Part shown: piece by piece, positions 1 through 7,100 of the stretch
How the letters are laid out: each line of letters starts with the position of its first letter
Numbering within the stretch: the stretch's first letter is position 1
The notes under the pieces: generated by a model
What the model saw: the letters and a program-made list of their open reading frames with translations, nothing else
Told to the model about the DNA's origin: nothing
The model's database searches: none
Translations under genes and position numbers: made by a program
Origin: Allobosea sp.
GTDB taxonomy: Bacteria; Pseudomonadota; Alphaproteobacteria; Rhizobiales; Beijerinckiaceae
Direction of reading: 5' to 3'
Assembly: GCA_021732895.1 (NCBI GenBank)
Contig: JAKFWE010000337.1
Span: forward strand, 1-9,048
DNA length: 9,048 nucleotides

Positions 1-1558
1 CGGACTGCGCCGGGCGACCTCGACGGCGATCTCGTCGGCGCGGCCAGACATCGTCGATCGCGCCGGGACCGTGATGGCGACCGACGTGCGCACCGTCTCG
101 GTCTTCGCCGAGCCGCGCAAGATCATCGACAAGGACGAGGCGACCGAGCTTTTGACCGCCGTCCTGCCCGAACTCGACGCCAGGGACCTGCGCGAAAAGC
201 TCGGCACCCGCAAGGGCTTCGTCTGGGTCAAGCGCGAGATCACGCCGCGCCAGCAGGCCGAGGTTCATCGGCTCGGCATTCCCGGCGTCGGCTTCGTGCC
301 CGAGAACAAGCGAATCTATCCCAATGGCGTCGCGGCGGCCCATATCCTCGGCTTCGCCAACATTGACAATGTCGGTATCGCCGGGATCGAGAAATACATC
401 GATTCCCAGGGCCTGCAGGACCTGAACGGGGCCGGTCTCGCCACGCAGGCCTCGGACCTCAAGCCGATCGTCCTGTCGGTCGATCTCAGGGTCCAGCACC
501 TGCTGCGCGACGAACTCGCCAAGGGCATGGAGAAATACCGGGCCATCGCGGCCGCCGGCGCCATTCTGGACGTCAATACGGGCGAGGTCATCGCCTCCGT
601 CTCGCTGCCGGATTTCGACCCGAGCAACCCGGTCGACGCGCATGACGACAACCGGATCAACCGCATCAATGTCGGCGTCTTCGAGATGGGATCGACGTTC
701 AAGGCGCTGACGGTCGCGATGGCGCTGGATTCCGGCAAGGCCAACATCAACTCGACCTATTCCACCGCCGGCGGCATGCTCCGCTTCGGCAAGCACGTCA
801 TCCGCGAGTATCATGGCACGGGGCGGACGCTGACGGTGCCTGAGGTGTTCCTGCATTCGTCGAACATGGGGTCGGTCAAGATGGCGCTCTCGGTCGGCGT
901 CGAGGGCCACAAGACCTTCCTGCGCAAGATGGCGCAGCTCGACCGGATGCGCACCGAGCTGCCGGAGGGCACGGATCCGATCGTGCCTGGCCGCTGGGGC
1001 GAGCTGAACACGGCGACGATCGCCTTCGGGCACGGGCTCGCGGTCGCGCCGATCCAGGCGCTGGCGGCGGTCGGTGCGCTGGTCAACGGCGGCAACCTGA
1101 TCACGCCGACCTTCATCAAGCGATCGGAAGAGGAGGCGCGCAGGCTCGGCGTGCGCGTGATCAAGCCGGAGACCTCCGAAGCGATGCGCTACATCATGCG
1201 CATCAACGGCGAGAAGGGCACCGCCAAGAAGGCCGACGTGCCGGGCTATTTCGTCGGCGGCAAGACCGGCACCGCCGAGAAGGTGATCAAGGGTCGCTAC
1301 GCCAAGAACAAGAACTTCACGACCTTCATGGCGATCGTGCCCGCCGACAAGCCGCGCTACCTGTTCCTGTCGATCTATGACGAGCCGAAAGGCTATGCCG
1401 AGAGCGGCGGCTACTCGACAGCCGCCTGGAACGCCGGCATCACGACGGGCAAGGTGATCGAGCGCGCGGCGCCGATTCTGGGTCTGCCGCCGCGCTTCGA
1501 TCCGCCGGTCGCGCCGTTCCCGACGATGGCGCGGCTCGGCGCCTGGGGAACCCGCTGA
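1..1558 (+). CDS. ftsI: FtsI (PBP3), septal peptidoglycan D,D-transpeptidase, 5' end missing
   Basis: This is a class B penicillin-binding protein that cross-links septal peptidoglycan by D,D-transpeptidation in the periplasm, working with FtsW. The frame is open from the first bases of the window and already encodes the family's pedestal-domain sequence (ARPDIVDR.G..MATDV). The GTG/ATG near 71-76 is therefore internal and not the true start. About 518 codons are visible, against a usual 580-600 residues, so the cytoplasmic tail and single membrane anchor are missing. All three transpeptidase motifs are present: STFK with the acyl-serine at 692-703, SSN at 857-865 and KTGT at 1262-1273. The form FEMGSTFK is typical of alphaproteobacterial FtsI. 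Its place directly before murE separates it from the elongation enzyme PBP2, which is normally beside rodA. I see no internal damage. Confidence 0.96.
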   Translation, partial: GLRRATSTAISSARPDIVDRAGTVMATDVRTVSVFAEPRKIIDKDEATELLTAVLPELDARDLREKLGTRKGFVWVKREITPRQQAEVHRLGIPGVGFVPENKRIYPNGVAAAHILGFANIDNVGIAGIEKYIDSQGLQDLNGAGLATQASDLKPIVLSVDLRVQHLLRDELAKGMEKYRAIAAAGAILDVNTGEVIASVSLPDFDPSNPVDAHDDNRINRINVGVFEMGSTFKALTVAMALDSGKANINSTYSTAGGMLRFGKHVIREYHGTGRTLTVPEVFLHSSNMGSVKMALSVGVEGHKTFLRKMAQLDRMRTELPEGTDPIVPGRWGELNTATIAFGHGLAVAPIQALAAVGALVNGGNLITPTFIKRSEEEARRLGVRVIKPETSEAMRYIMRINGEKGTAKKADVPGYFVGGKTGTAEKVIKGRYAKNKNFTTFMAIVPADKPRYLFLSIYDEPKGYAESGGYSTAAWNAGITTGKVIERAAPILGLPPRFDPPVAPFPTMARLGAWGTR

Positions 1559-1565
1559 GCCGACG

Positions 1566-3020
1566 ATGAACGAACAGGATTTGAGCCTCGGCCGGCTTTT
1601 CCCCGGGGCTTTCCGGGACGAGGCGGCGCGGGCCGTCTCCGGCGTCGCCTTCGACAGCCGCAAGGCCGCGCCCGGATCGGCGTTCGTGGCGCTGGCCGGC
1701 GCCAGGGCCGACGGCGCCGATTTCATCGCCGACGCCGTGGCGCGGGGAGCGGTGGCGATCGTCTCGGGCCAGCCGCGTCCCGCCGGGCTCGACGCTACGA
1801 TCGCCTTCGCTCAGGTCGCCGATCCGCGCCGCGCGCTGGCGCTGGCGGCGGCCGCCATGCATCCGCGCCAGCCGGCGACCATCGTCGCGGTCACGGGCAC
1901 GAGCGGCAAATCGTCGGTCGCCGATTTCAGCCGGCAGATCTTCCAGGCGCTCGGCCACGAGGCGGCGAGCCTCGGCACGATCGGCGTGGTCCGCCCGGGC
2001 GGCGCGACCTACGGCTCGCTGACCACGCCCGACCCGCTGACGCTGCACGCGGCGCTCGACGGGCTGGCGGGCGAGGGCGTCACGCATCTGGCGATGGAGG
2101 CCTCCTCGCACGGGCTCGACCAGCGCCGGCTCGACGGCGTCAGGCTCGCCGCCGGCGCCTTCCTCAATCTCGGCCACGACCATCTCGACTATCACGCCAG
2201 CCTGGAGGACTATCTCGCCGCCAAGATGCGGCTCTGGGAGCTGCTGCCTGCCGGCGCGCCGGTCGTGATCAACCGTGACGAACCCTACGCGGCGCAGGCC
2301 GCGAGCGCGGCGCAGGCGCGGGGCTGCGCGCTCATCGGCGTCGGCCGGGCGGGCGAGACCGTGACGCTTCTGGACAGCCGCAGAGAGGGCTTCTCGCAGC
2401 GGCTGCGCCTGCGCGTCGCAGGCCGGGAGATCACGGCGCTGCTCCCGCTGGTCGGGGACTTCATGGCCGGCAACGCGCTGGTGGCGGCCGGGCTCGCGGT
2501 CGCGACGGGGGAGGACGCCGTCGCGTCGATCGAGGCCATCGCCGGCCTCGTCGGCGTGCCGGGCCGGCTCGAACGCGTCGGCGAAAGCCGGGGCGGGCTC
2601 GTCGTCGTCGACTACGCCCACAAGCCGGACGCGCTCTCGGCCGTGCTTTCGACGCTGCGGCCCTACGCGGCCGGCCGGCTGATCTGCGTCTTCGGCTGCG
2701 GCGGCGACCGCGACCGCGCCAAGCGGCCGCTGATGGGGGCGATCGCCGCCGCGAAGGCCGACATCGCCATCGTCACCGACGACAACCCGCGCAGCGAGGA
2801 GCCGGCCGCGATCCGCCGCGAGATCCTCGCCGCCTCGCCGCTCCTGCGCGAGATCGGCGATCGCGCGGAAGCGATCCGCGCGGCGGTGGCGCTGCTGGGG
2901 CCGGGCGATCTTCTGGTCGTGGCCGGAAAAGGCCACGAAACCGGCCAGATCATGGGCGACCGGACCTTGCCCTTCTCGGACCACGCGGTGGTCAGGGCCG
3001 CGATGGCGGAGAGCCGGTGA
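1566..3020 (+). CDS. murE: MurE, UDP-MurNAc-L-Ala-D-Glu:meso-diaminopimelate ligase
   Basis: This cytoplasmic ATP-dependent ligase adds the third stem-peptide residue to UDP-MurNAc-L-Ala-D-Glu. At 484 residues it is normal for the family. The N-terminal UDP-binding domain carries FDSRKAAPGSAFVAL. The central ATPase has the P-loop TGTSGKSS (residues 110-117, Lys115), the substrate region TTPDPLTLH, MEASSHGLDQ, and Lys220 in the AAKMRLW segment, which matches the carbamylated lysine of the family. The C-terminal domain has GVPGRLERV, DYAHKPDAL, GCGGDRDRAKRP and DDNPR (405-409). DNPR is the recognised signature for meso-DAP rather than lysine, which fits a Gram-negative wall. GKGHE follows near the end. 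One residue is unusual: His204 stands where NL.RDH usually has Arg. The ATG lies 7 bases after the ftsI stop with no clear Shine-Dalgarno sequence, so coupling to ftsI translation is likely. Confidence 0.97.
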   Translation: MNEQDLSLGRLFPGAFRDEAARAVSGVAFDSRKAAPGSAFVALAGARADGADFIADAVARGAVAIVSGQPRPAGLDATIAFAQVADPRRALALAAAAMHPRQPATIVAVTGTSGKSSVADFSRQIFQALGHEAASLGTIGVVRPGGATYGSLTTPDPLTLHAALDGLAGEGVTHLAMEASSHGLDQRRLDGVRLAAGAFLNLGHDHLDYHASLEDYLAAKMRLWELLPAGAPVVINRDEPYAAQAASAAQARGCALIGVGRAGETVTLLDSRREGFSQRLRLRVAGREITALLPLVGDFMAGNALVAAGLAVATGEDAVASIEAIAGLVGVPGRLERVGESRGGLVVVDYAHKPDALSAVLSTLRPYAAGRLICVFGCGGDRDRAKRPLMGAIAAAKADIAIVTDDNPRSEEPAAIRREILAASPLLREIGDRAEAIRAAVALLGPGDLLVVAGKGHETGQIMGDRTLPFSDHAVVRAAMAESR

Positions 3021-4462
3021 TGCAAGCACCTTCGACAATGCCTGCGCCCTTGTGGAGCGGGCAGGCCCTCGTCTCCGCCATGACCGCGCGGGCGATCGGC
3101 TCGGTTCCCGCCGCCATCGCCGGCGTTTCGATCGACACCCGCACTCTGGAGCCGGGCGACGCCTTCTTCGCCATCATCGGCGAGGCGCGAGACGGACATG
3201 ATTTCGTCGCCGCCGCGCTGGCGAAGGGCGCCGCGCTGGCGGTGATCGATGCGGCCCACGCCGAAGCGATGAGCGGCCCCGGCCCTTACGCCGTCGTGCC
3301 CGATGTCCTGAAGGCGATGGAGCGCGCCGGCATGGCGCGCCGGGCGCAGCTCGAGGCCAAAATCGTGGCCGTCACCGGCTCGGTCGGCAAGACCGGCACG
3401 AAGGAAGCGCTGCGGCTCGTGCTCTCGCGGCAGGGCAAGACGCACGCGCCGGTCGCCTCCTACAACAATCACTGGGGCGTGCCTCTGACCCTGTGCCGGA
3501 CCCCTCAAGACGTGGCCTACGCCGTCTACGAGATCGGCATGAGCAATCCGGGCGAAATCCTGCCGCTGGCGAAACTCGTCACGCCCGACGTCGCCATCGT
3601 CACCACGGTCCAGCCGGTGCATCTGGCCGCCTTCGCCTCGCTCGACGGCATCGCCGAGGAGAAGGGCGCGATCTTCGCGGGCCTGAAACCGGGCGGGACC
3701 GCGATCATCAACGCCGACATTCCGCAGTCCGCGCTGCTGCGCCGGCTCGCCGAGGCCAGCCCCGCCGGGCGGATCGTCAGCTTCGGCGAGAGCGCCGAGG
3801 CGGATGTGCGGCTCGTCGCCTGTGCGCTCAAGCCCGATATCTCGACCGTCGATGCGCTCGTATTCGGGCGAAAGGTCGCCTATCGCCTCGGCAGCCCGGG
3901 CCGGCACATCGTGCACAACTCGCTTTCCGTGCTGGCCGCCGTCGAGGCTCTGGGCGGCGATCTCGCCCTGGCCGCCCTGGCGCTGGGCGATCTCGTCCCG
4001 CCATCGGGCCGCGGCGCCAGGCAGGTCCACCTCGCGCCGGGCGGCCCGTTCACGCTGATCGACGAGAGCTACAACGGCAATCCAGCCTCGATGCGCGCCG
4101 CGATCGAGAATCTCGGCCGGATGCCGGTCTCGGGCCGGGGCCGGCGCATCGCGGTGCTCGGCGACATGCTGGAGCTGGGGCCGAGCGGGCCAGCCCTGCA
4201 TGTCGGTCTCGGGGACGCGGTGATCGAGGCGCAGATCGACACGGTCTTCGCCTGCGGCCCGCTGATGCGCGGCCTCCATGACGGCTTGCCATCCGCCCTG
4301 CGGGGCGCTTATGCCGACGACGCGAGCGGCCTCGAGCCGCTCGTGCTCGATTCGATCAGGGCCGGGGACGTCGTCACGGTCAAGGGCTCGCTCGGTTCAC
4401 GGATGGGGCCGATCGTCAAGGCGATCGCGGCCCGCTTCCCGGCCGCTCCCGCCGACGAATGA
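3020..4462 (+). CDS. murF: MurF, UDP-MurNAc-tripeptide:D-alanyl-D-alanine ligase
   Basis: MurF adds D-Ala-D-Ala to UDP-MurNAc-tripeptide, the last cytoplasmic step of the pentapeptide. The 480 residues include the N-terminal domain (SIDTRTLEPGDAFFAI), the P-loop GSVGKT (residues 120-125, Lys124), NNHWGVPLTL, YEIGMSNPGEI, and Lys215 in EEKGAIF as the likely carbamylated lysine. Further on are DESYNGNPASM, the C-terminal GDMLELG and VKGSLGSRM. I chose ATG 3020, which overlaps the murE TGA by one base (TGATG). A GTG in the same frame at 3017 would add one residue. GGAG at 3008-3011 lies 8 bases from the ATG, the better spacing. The overlap suggests translational coupling to murE, so the two ligases would be made in step. 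No truncation or frameshift is seen. Confidence 0.97.
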   Translation: MQAPSTMPAPLWSGQALVSAMTARAIGSVPAAIAGVSIDTRTLEPGDAFFAIIGEARDGHDFVAAALAKGAALAVIDAAHAEAMSGPGPYAVVPDVLKAMERAGMARRAQLEAKIVAVTGSVGKTGTKEALRLVLSRQGKTHAPVASYNNHWGVPLTLCRTPQDVAYAVYEIGMSNPGEILPLAKLVTPDVAIVTTVQPVHLAAFASLDGIAEEKGAIFAGLKPGGTAIINADIPQSALLRRLAEASPAGRIVSFGESAEADVRLVACALKPDISTVDALVFGRKVAYRLGSPGRHIVHNSLSVLAAVEALGGDLALAALALGDLVPPSGRGARQVHLAPGGPFTLIDESYNGNPASMRAAIENLGRMPVSGRGRRIAVLGDMLELGPSGPALHVGLGDAVIEAQIDTVFACGPLMRGLHDGLPSALRGAYADDASGLEPLVLDSIRAGDVVTVKGSLGSRMGPIVKAIAARFPAAPADE

Positions 4463-4465
4463 ACT

Positions 4466-4471
4466 GGAAGG
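4466..4471 (+). promoter_or_regulatory. Ribosome binding site of mraY
   Basis: GGAAGG lies 9 bases before the ATG at 4481, in the 18-base gap after murF. It decides the mraY start over the ATG at 4459, which opens a different frame. It is one of the clearest Shine-Dalgarno sequences in the window, so mraY can initiate independently although it is cotranscribed with murF. Confidence 0.7.
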
Positions 4472-4480
4472 CGCAAGTCG

Positions 4481-5563
4481 ATGCTCGTCTGGCTGGCGGA
4501 ATTCTCCGGCACGTTCCCGATCCTGAACGTCTTCCGCTACATCACCTTCCGCGTCGGCGGGGCGACGGCGACGGCGCTGCTGTTCGTCTTCTTCTTCGGG
4601 CCGGCGGCGATCTCCTGGCTCCGGATCAAGCAGGGCAAGGGCCAGCCGATCCGCACGGACGGGCCTGAATCGCATCTCGCCAAGCGCGGCACGCCGACCA
4701 TGGGCGGGCTGATGATCCTCGCCGGCCTGTTCGCCGCGACGCTGCTGTGGGGCAACCTGCGCAACCCCTATGTCTGGATCGTGCTCGGCGTCGCGGCGAG
4801 CTACGGCGCGATCGGCTTCTACGACGACTATCTCAAGGTCACGAAGCAGTCCCACAAGGGCTTTTCCGGCAAGGCCCGGCTGGCGCTGGAGATGGCGATC
4901 GCGCTCGTCGCGTGCGGTTTCATCATGGAACTCGGCCCGACCGGCATCTCGTCGGGCTTCGCGATGCCGTTCCTCAAGGAACTGGTCGTGCCGCTGGGCC
5001 TGCTGTTCCCGCTCGTCACGGCCTTCGTCGTGGTCGGGGCCGGCAACGCCGTCAACCTGACCGACGGGCTCGACGGGCTGGCGATCGTGCCGGTGATGAT
5101 CGCGGGGGCGACCTTCGGCTTCATCTCCTATCTCGCCGGCAACGTGATCTTCGCCAACTACCTGCAGATCCACCATGTGCCCGGCGCCGGCGAGCTTTCG
5201 GTGATCTGCGGGGCGATGATCGGGGCCGGCCTCGGTTTCCTCTGGTTCAACGCGCCGCCGGCGCAGATCTTCATGGGCGACACCGGGTCGCTCGGCCTCG
5301 GCGGCCTGCTCGGCGTCATCGCCGTCGCGACCAAGCATGAGATCGTGCTGGCGATCGTCGGCGGGCTGTTCGTGGTCGAGGCGCTGTCGGTGATCATCCA
5401 GGTGATCGTCTACAAGCGCACCGGCAAGCGCGTCTTCCTGATGGCGCCGATCCACCACCATTTCGAGAAGCTGGGCTGGACCGAGCCGCAGGTGGTGATC
5501 CGGTTCTGGATCATCTCGGTGGTGCTGGCGCTGGTCGGCCTTTCGACGCTCAAGCTGCGCTGA
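4481..5563 (+). CDS. mraY: MraY, phospho-N-acetylmuramoyl-pentapeptide transferase
   Basis: This integral membrane enzyme transfers phospho-MurNAc-pentapeptide from UDP to undecaprenyl phosphate, giving lipid I on the inner face of the cytoplasmic membrane. The product has 360 residues, the same as typical proteobacterial MraY, with a hydrophobic pattern consistent with ten membrane helices. The N-terminus (ILNVFRYITFR) is characteristic and supports the start. Active-site landmarks sit at the positions known from E. coli: Asp115-Asp116 in FYDDYLK, Asn192 and Asp195 in NLTDGLDGL, Asp267 in MGDTGSLG, and the triple histidine 325-327 in MAPIHHHFEKLGW. RTDGPESH and KRGTPTMGGL lie in the first cytoplasmic region. 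The stop overlaps the murD start by one base. Nothing suggests loss of function. Confidence 0.98.
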   Translation: MLVWLAEFSGTFPILNVFRYITFRVGGATATALLFVFFFGPAAISWLRIKQGKGQPIRTDGPESHLAKRGTPTMGGLMILAGLFAATLLWGNLRNPYVWIVLGVAASYGAIGFYDDYLKVTKQSHKGFSGKARLALEMAIALVACGFIMELGPTGISSGFAMPFLKELVVPLGLLFPLVTAFVVVGAGNAVNLTDGLDGLAIVPVMIAGATFGFISYLAGNVIFANYLQIHHVPGAGELSVICGAMIGAGLGFLWFNAPPAQIFMGDTGSLGLGGLLGVIAVATKHEIVLAIVGGLFVVEALSVIIQVIVYKRTGKRVFLMAPIHHHFEKLGWTEPQVVIRFWIISVVLALVGLSTLKLR

Positions 5564-6993
5564 TGACACCCGTCGGCGTCTTCTCCGGCAAGCGGGTCGC
5601 GCTGTTCGGGCTCGGGGGCTCGGGGCTCGCGACCGCGCGCGCCCTGCTGGCCGGCGGGGCAGAGGTCGCGGCCTTCGACGACAATCAGGCCAGTCGCGAC
5701 AGGGCGGCGGTGGAGGGCGTCGCCATCGTCGATCTGGCGGGCGCCGACTGGTCGCGCTTCGCCGCGCTGATCCTGGCGCCCGGCGTGCCGCTGACCCATC
5801 CCGCGCCGCACTGGACGGTCGAGAAGGCGCGGGCAGCCGACGTCGAGATCATCGGCGACATCGAACTCTTCTTTCGCGAACGGGCCGCGAGCGCGCCCGA
5901 TGCGCCCGTCGTCGCCATCACCGGCACCAACGGCAAATCGACGACGACGGCGCTCGTCGCGCATGTGCTGCGCCGCGCCGGGCGTGATGTGCAGATGGGC
6001 GGCAACATCGGCGCCGCCGTGCTGACCCTGGCGCCGCCGGCCCTGAACCGCATCCATGTCGTCGAATGCTCGAGCTACCAGATCGACCTTGCGCCCTCGC
6101 TCAGGCCCACGGTCGGCATCCAGATGAACCTGACGCCCGACCATCTCGACCGGCACGGCACGTTCGAGCACTATGGCGCGATCAAGGAGCGGCTGGTCGC
6201 CAATGCCGACATCGCCGTGATCGGCGTCGATGACGAGCCCTCCAAGCAGATGGCGCGCCGGCGCGCCGCGACCGGCCGCAAGCTGGTCAGGATCAGCGGC
6301 GAGCAGCCGCTCGACGAGGGCGTCTTCGCCGGCGTTACGGCCAATGCGGGCGGGCTCGACACGCGCATCGTGCAGGTGAGGGACGGCAGGCCGCGCGTCG
6401 TCGCCAATCTCGCGGGCATCGGCTCGCTGAGGGGCGCCCACAACGCCCAGAACGCCGCGGCGGCCTTCGCCGCCTGTTTCTCGCTCGGCCTGTCGCCCGA
6501 GGAGATCGCGGCCGGCTTGCGCAGCTATCCCGGGCTGGCGCACCGGATGGAGGAGATCGGCCGCATCGGCCGCGTCGTCTTCATCAACGATTCCAAGGCG
6601 ACCAACGCCGACTCGACGGAGAAGGCGCTGACCTCCTTCCGCGACATCTTCTGGATCCTCGGCGGCAAGGCTAAGGAAGGCGGCATCGGGAGCCTGACCC
6701 GCTATTTCCCGAACATCGCCAAGGCCTATCTGATCGGGGCGGCGAGCGACCTGTTCGCCGCGACCTTCGACGCGGATGGCCGGGTCGCCTATGAGCGCGC
6801 CGGCGCGCTCGACGTGGCGGTCGCGGCGGCGGCCCGCGATGCGCTGGCCCATCCGGGGGAAGGCGAAATCGCCGTGCTGCTCTCCCCGGCCTGCGCCTCC
6901 TTCGACCAGTTCCCGAATTTCGAGGTGCGGGGCGAGGCGTTCAGGAGGTTGGTGACCGGGCTGCCGGGGTTCGAGGCGTTCGCGGCCGGGTAG
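5563..6993 (+). CDS. murD: MurD, UDP-MurNAc-L-alanine:D-glutamate ligase
   Basis: MurD is the ATP-dependent cytoplasmic ligase that adds D-glutamate to UDP-MurNAc-L-Ala. The 476 residues begin with a Rossmann-like UDP-binding domain (FGLGGSGLATARAL). The ATPase follows, with P-loop GTNGKST (residues 121-127, Lys125), GGNIG, ECSSYQID, NLTPDHLDRHG and Lys208 in AIKERL as the likely carbamylated lysine. The C-terminal domain carries GAHNAQN, HRME (from His327), NDSKATN (Lys345), ILGGKAKEGG and LLSPACASFDQF, which binds D-Glu in this family. The start ATG overlaps the mraY TGA (TGATG). There is no clear Shine-Dalgarno sequence before it, so translation is probably coupled to mraY. The length is slightly above that of E. 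coli MurD but usual for alphaproteobacteria. The 107 bases that follow form the only sizeable gap in the window. Confidence 0.97.
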   Translation: MTPVGVFSGKRVALFGLGGSGLATARALLAGGAEVAAFDDNQASRDRAAVEGVAIVDLAGADWSRFAALILAPGVPLTHPAPHWTVEKARAADVEIIGDIELFFRERAASAPDAPVVAITGTNGKSTTTALVAHVLRRAGRDVQMGGNIGAAVLTLAPPALNRIHVVECSSYQIDLAPSLRPTVGIQMNLTPDHLDRHGTFEHYGAIKERLVANADIAVIGVDDEPSKQMARRRAATGRKLVRISGEQPLDEGVFAGVTANAGGLDTRIVQVRDGRPRVVANLAGIGSLRGAHNAQNAAAAFAACFSLGLSPEEIAAGLRSYPGLAHRMEEIGRIGRVVFINDSKATNADSTEKALTSFRDIFWILGGKAKEGGIGSLTRYFPNIAKAYLIGAASDLFAATFDADGRVAYERAGALDVAVAAAARDALAHPGEGEIAVLLSPACASFDQFPNFEVRGEAFRRLVTGLPGFEAFAAG

Positions 6994-7011
6994 CCGTCAC
7001 AGCCCGTGATC

Positions 7012-7024
7012 CGGAATCATTCCG
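7012..7024. repeat. 13-base perfect palindrome upstream of ftsW
   Basis: CGGAAT-C-ATTCCG is a perfect six-base inverted repeat around a single central base, 18 bases after the murD stop. It could serve as a site for a dimeric DNA-binding protein, or fold in RNA as a weak 5-bp stem with a 3-base loop. There is no T-run after it, so a Rho-independent terminator is unlikely. No known operator is recognised. Confidence 0.4.
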
Positions 7025-7041
7025 TTAACCCTTCATTGACA
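7025..7041 (+). promoter_or_regulatory. Candidate ftsW promoter/operator: TTAA-N7-TTGA overlapping TTGACA
   Basis: TTAA at 7025-7028 is followed, after seven bases, by TTGA at 7036-7039. This is one mismatch from the CtrA full site TTAA-N7-TTAA. The second half also begins a perfect sigma70 -35 hexamer, TTGACA, at 7036-7041. No convincing AT-rich -10 hexamer lies 16-18 bases further on, so the promoter call is weak. The element is in the only gap of about 100 bases in the window and sits before a division gene. CtrA is known to control division genes in Caulobacter; its action here is inferred. Confidence 0.35.
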
Positions 7042-7058
7042 CAATGCTCCGTCTTGGA

Positions 7059-7076
7059 GGCGCGCGTTCCCGCGCC
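7059..7076 (+). repeat. GC-rich hairpin in the ftsW leader
   Basis: GGCGCG and CGCGCC form a perfect six-base stem around a six-base loop (CGTTCC), ending 24 bases before the ftsW ATG. A strong GGAGG at 7056-7060 overlaps the 5' foot of the stem, but no start codon lies at the normal distance behind it. In a GC-rich genome such a stem can arise by chance. It lacks a T-tail, so it is not an intrinsic terminator. Confidence 0.35.
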
Positions 7077-7087
7077 GGTCTCTCGAT

Positions 7088-7093
7088 GGGAAG
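7088..7093 (+). promoter_or_regulatory. Ribosome binding site that decides the ftsW start
   Basis: GGGAAG lies 7 bases before the ATG at 7101. Neither of the two upstream in-frame ATGs (7044 and 7086) has a comparable sequence at the right distance, so this site favours 7101 as the real start. Confidence 0.6.
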
Positions 7094-7100
7094 CTCTCGC

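Noticed and set aside
71..76. GTG/ATG as the start of ftsI.
   Set aside because: The frame is open upstream to the window edge and encodes the conserved ARPDIVDR sequence, so these codons are internal and the gene begins outside the window.
1440..3038. Long open frame on the minus strand across murE (532 codons), with similar ones at 2663-4279, 4397-5569, 5410-6852 and 8122-9036.
   Set aside because: They lie opposite genes with full motif sets. The predicted proteins are low-complexity, rich in Arg, Asp, Ala and Gly, with no recognisable domain. This is the expected antisense shadow of GC-rich codon use.
3493..4281. Plus-strand open frame of 262 codons inside murF, with similar internal ones at 4747-5340 (mraY) and 7139-8272 (ftsW).
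   Set aside because: These are out-of-frame readings of well-supported genes, giving arginine-rich products without domains.
5561..5565. One-base TGATG overlap of mraY and murD (also murE/murF at 3018-3022) as an unusual arrangement.
   Set aside because: Such overlaps are common in dcw clusters and simply indicate translational coupling.
7044..7046. ATG 7044 (or 7086) as the ftsW start.
   Set aside because: Neither has a well-placed ribosome binding site. The extra residues look unconserved, and 7101 gives the N-terminus usual for the family. 7044 also lies within a few bases of the TTGACA element.
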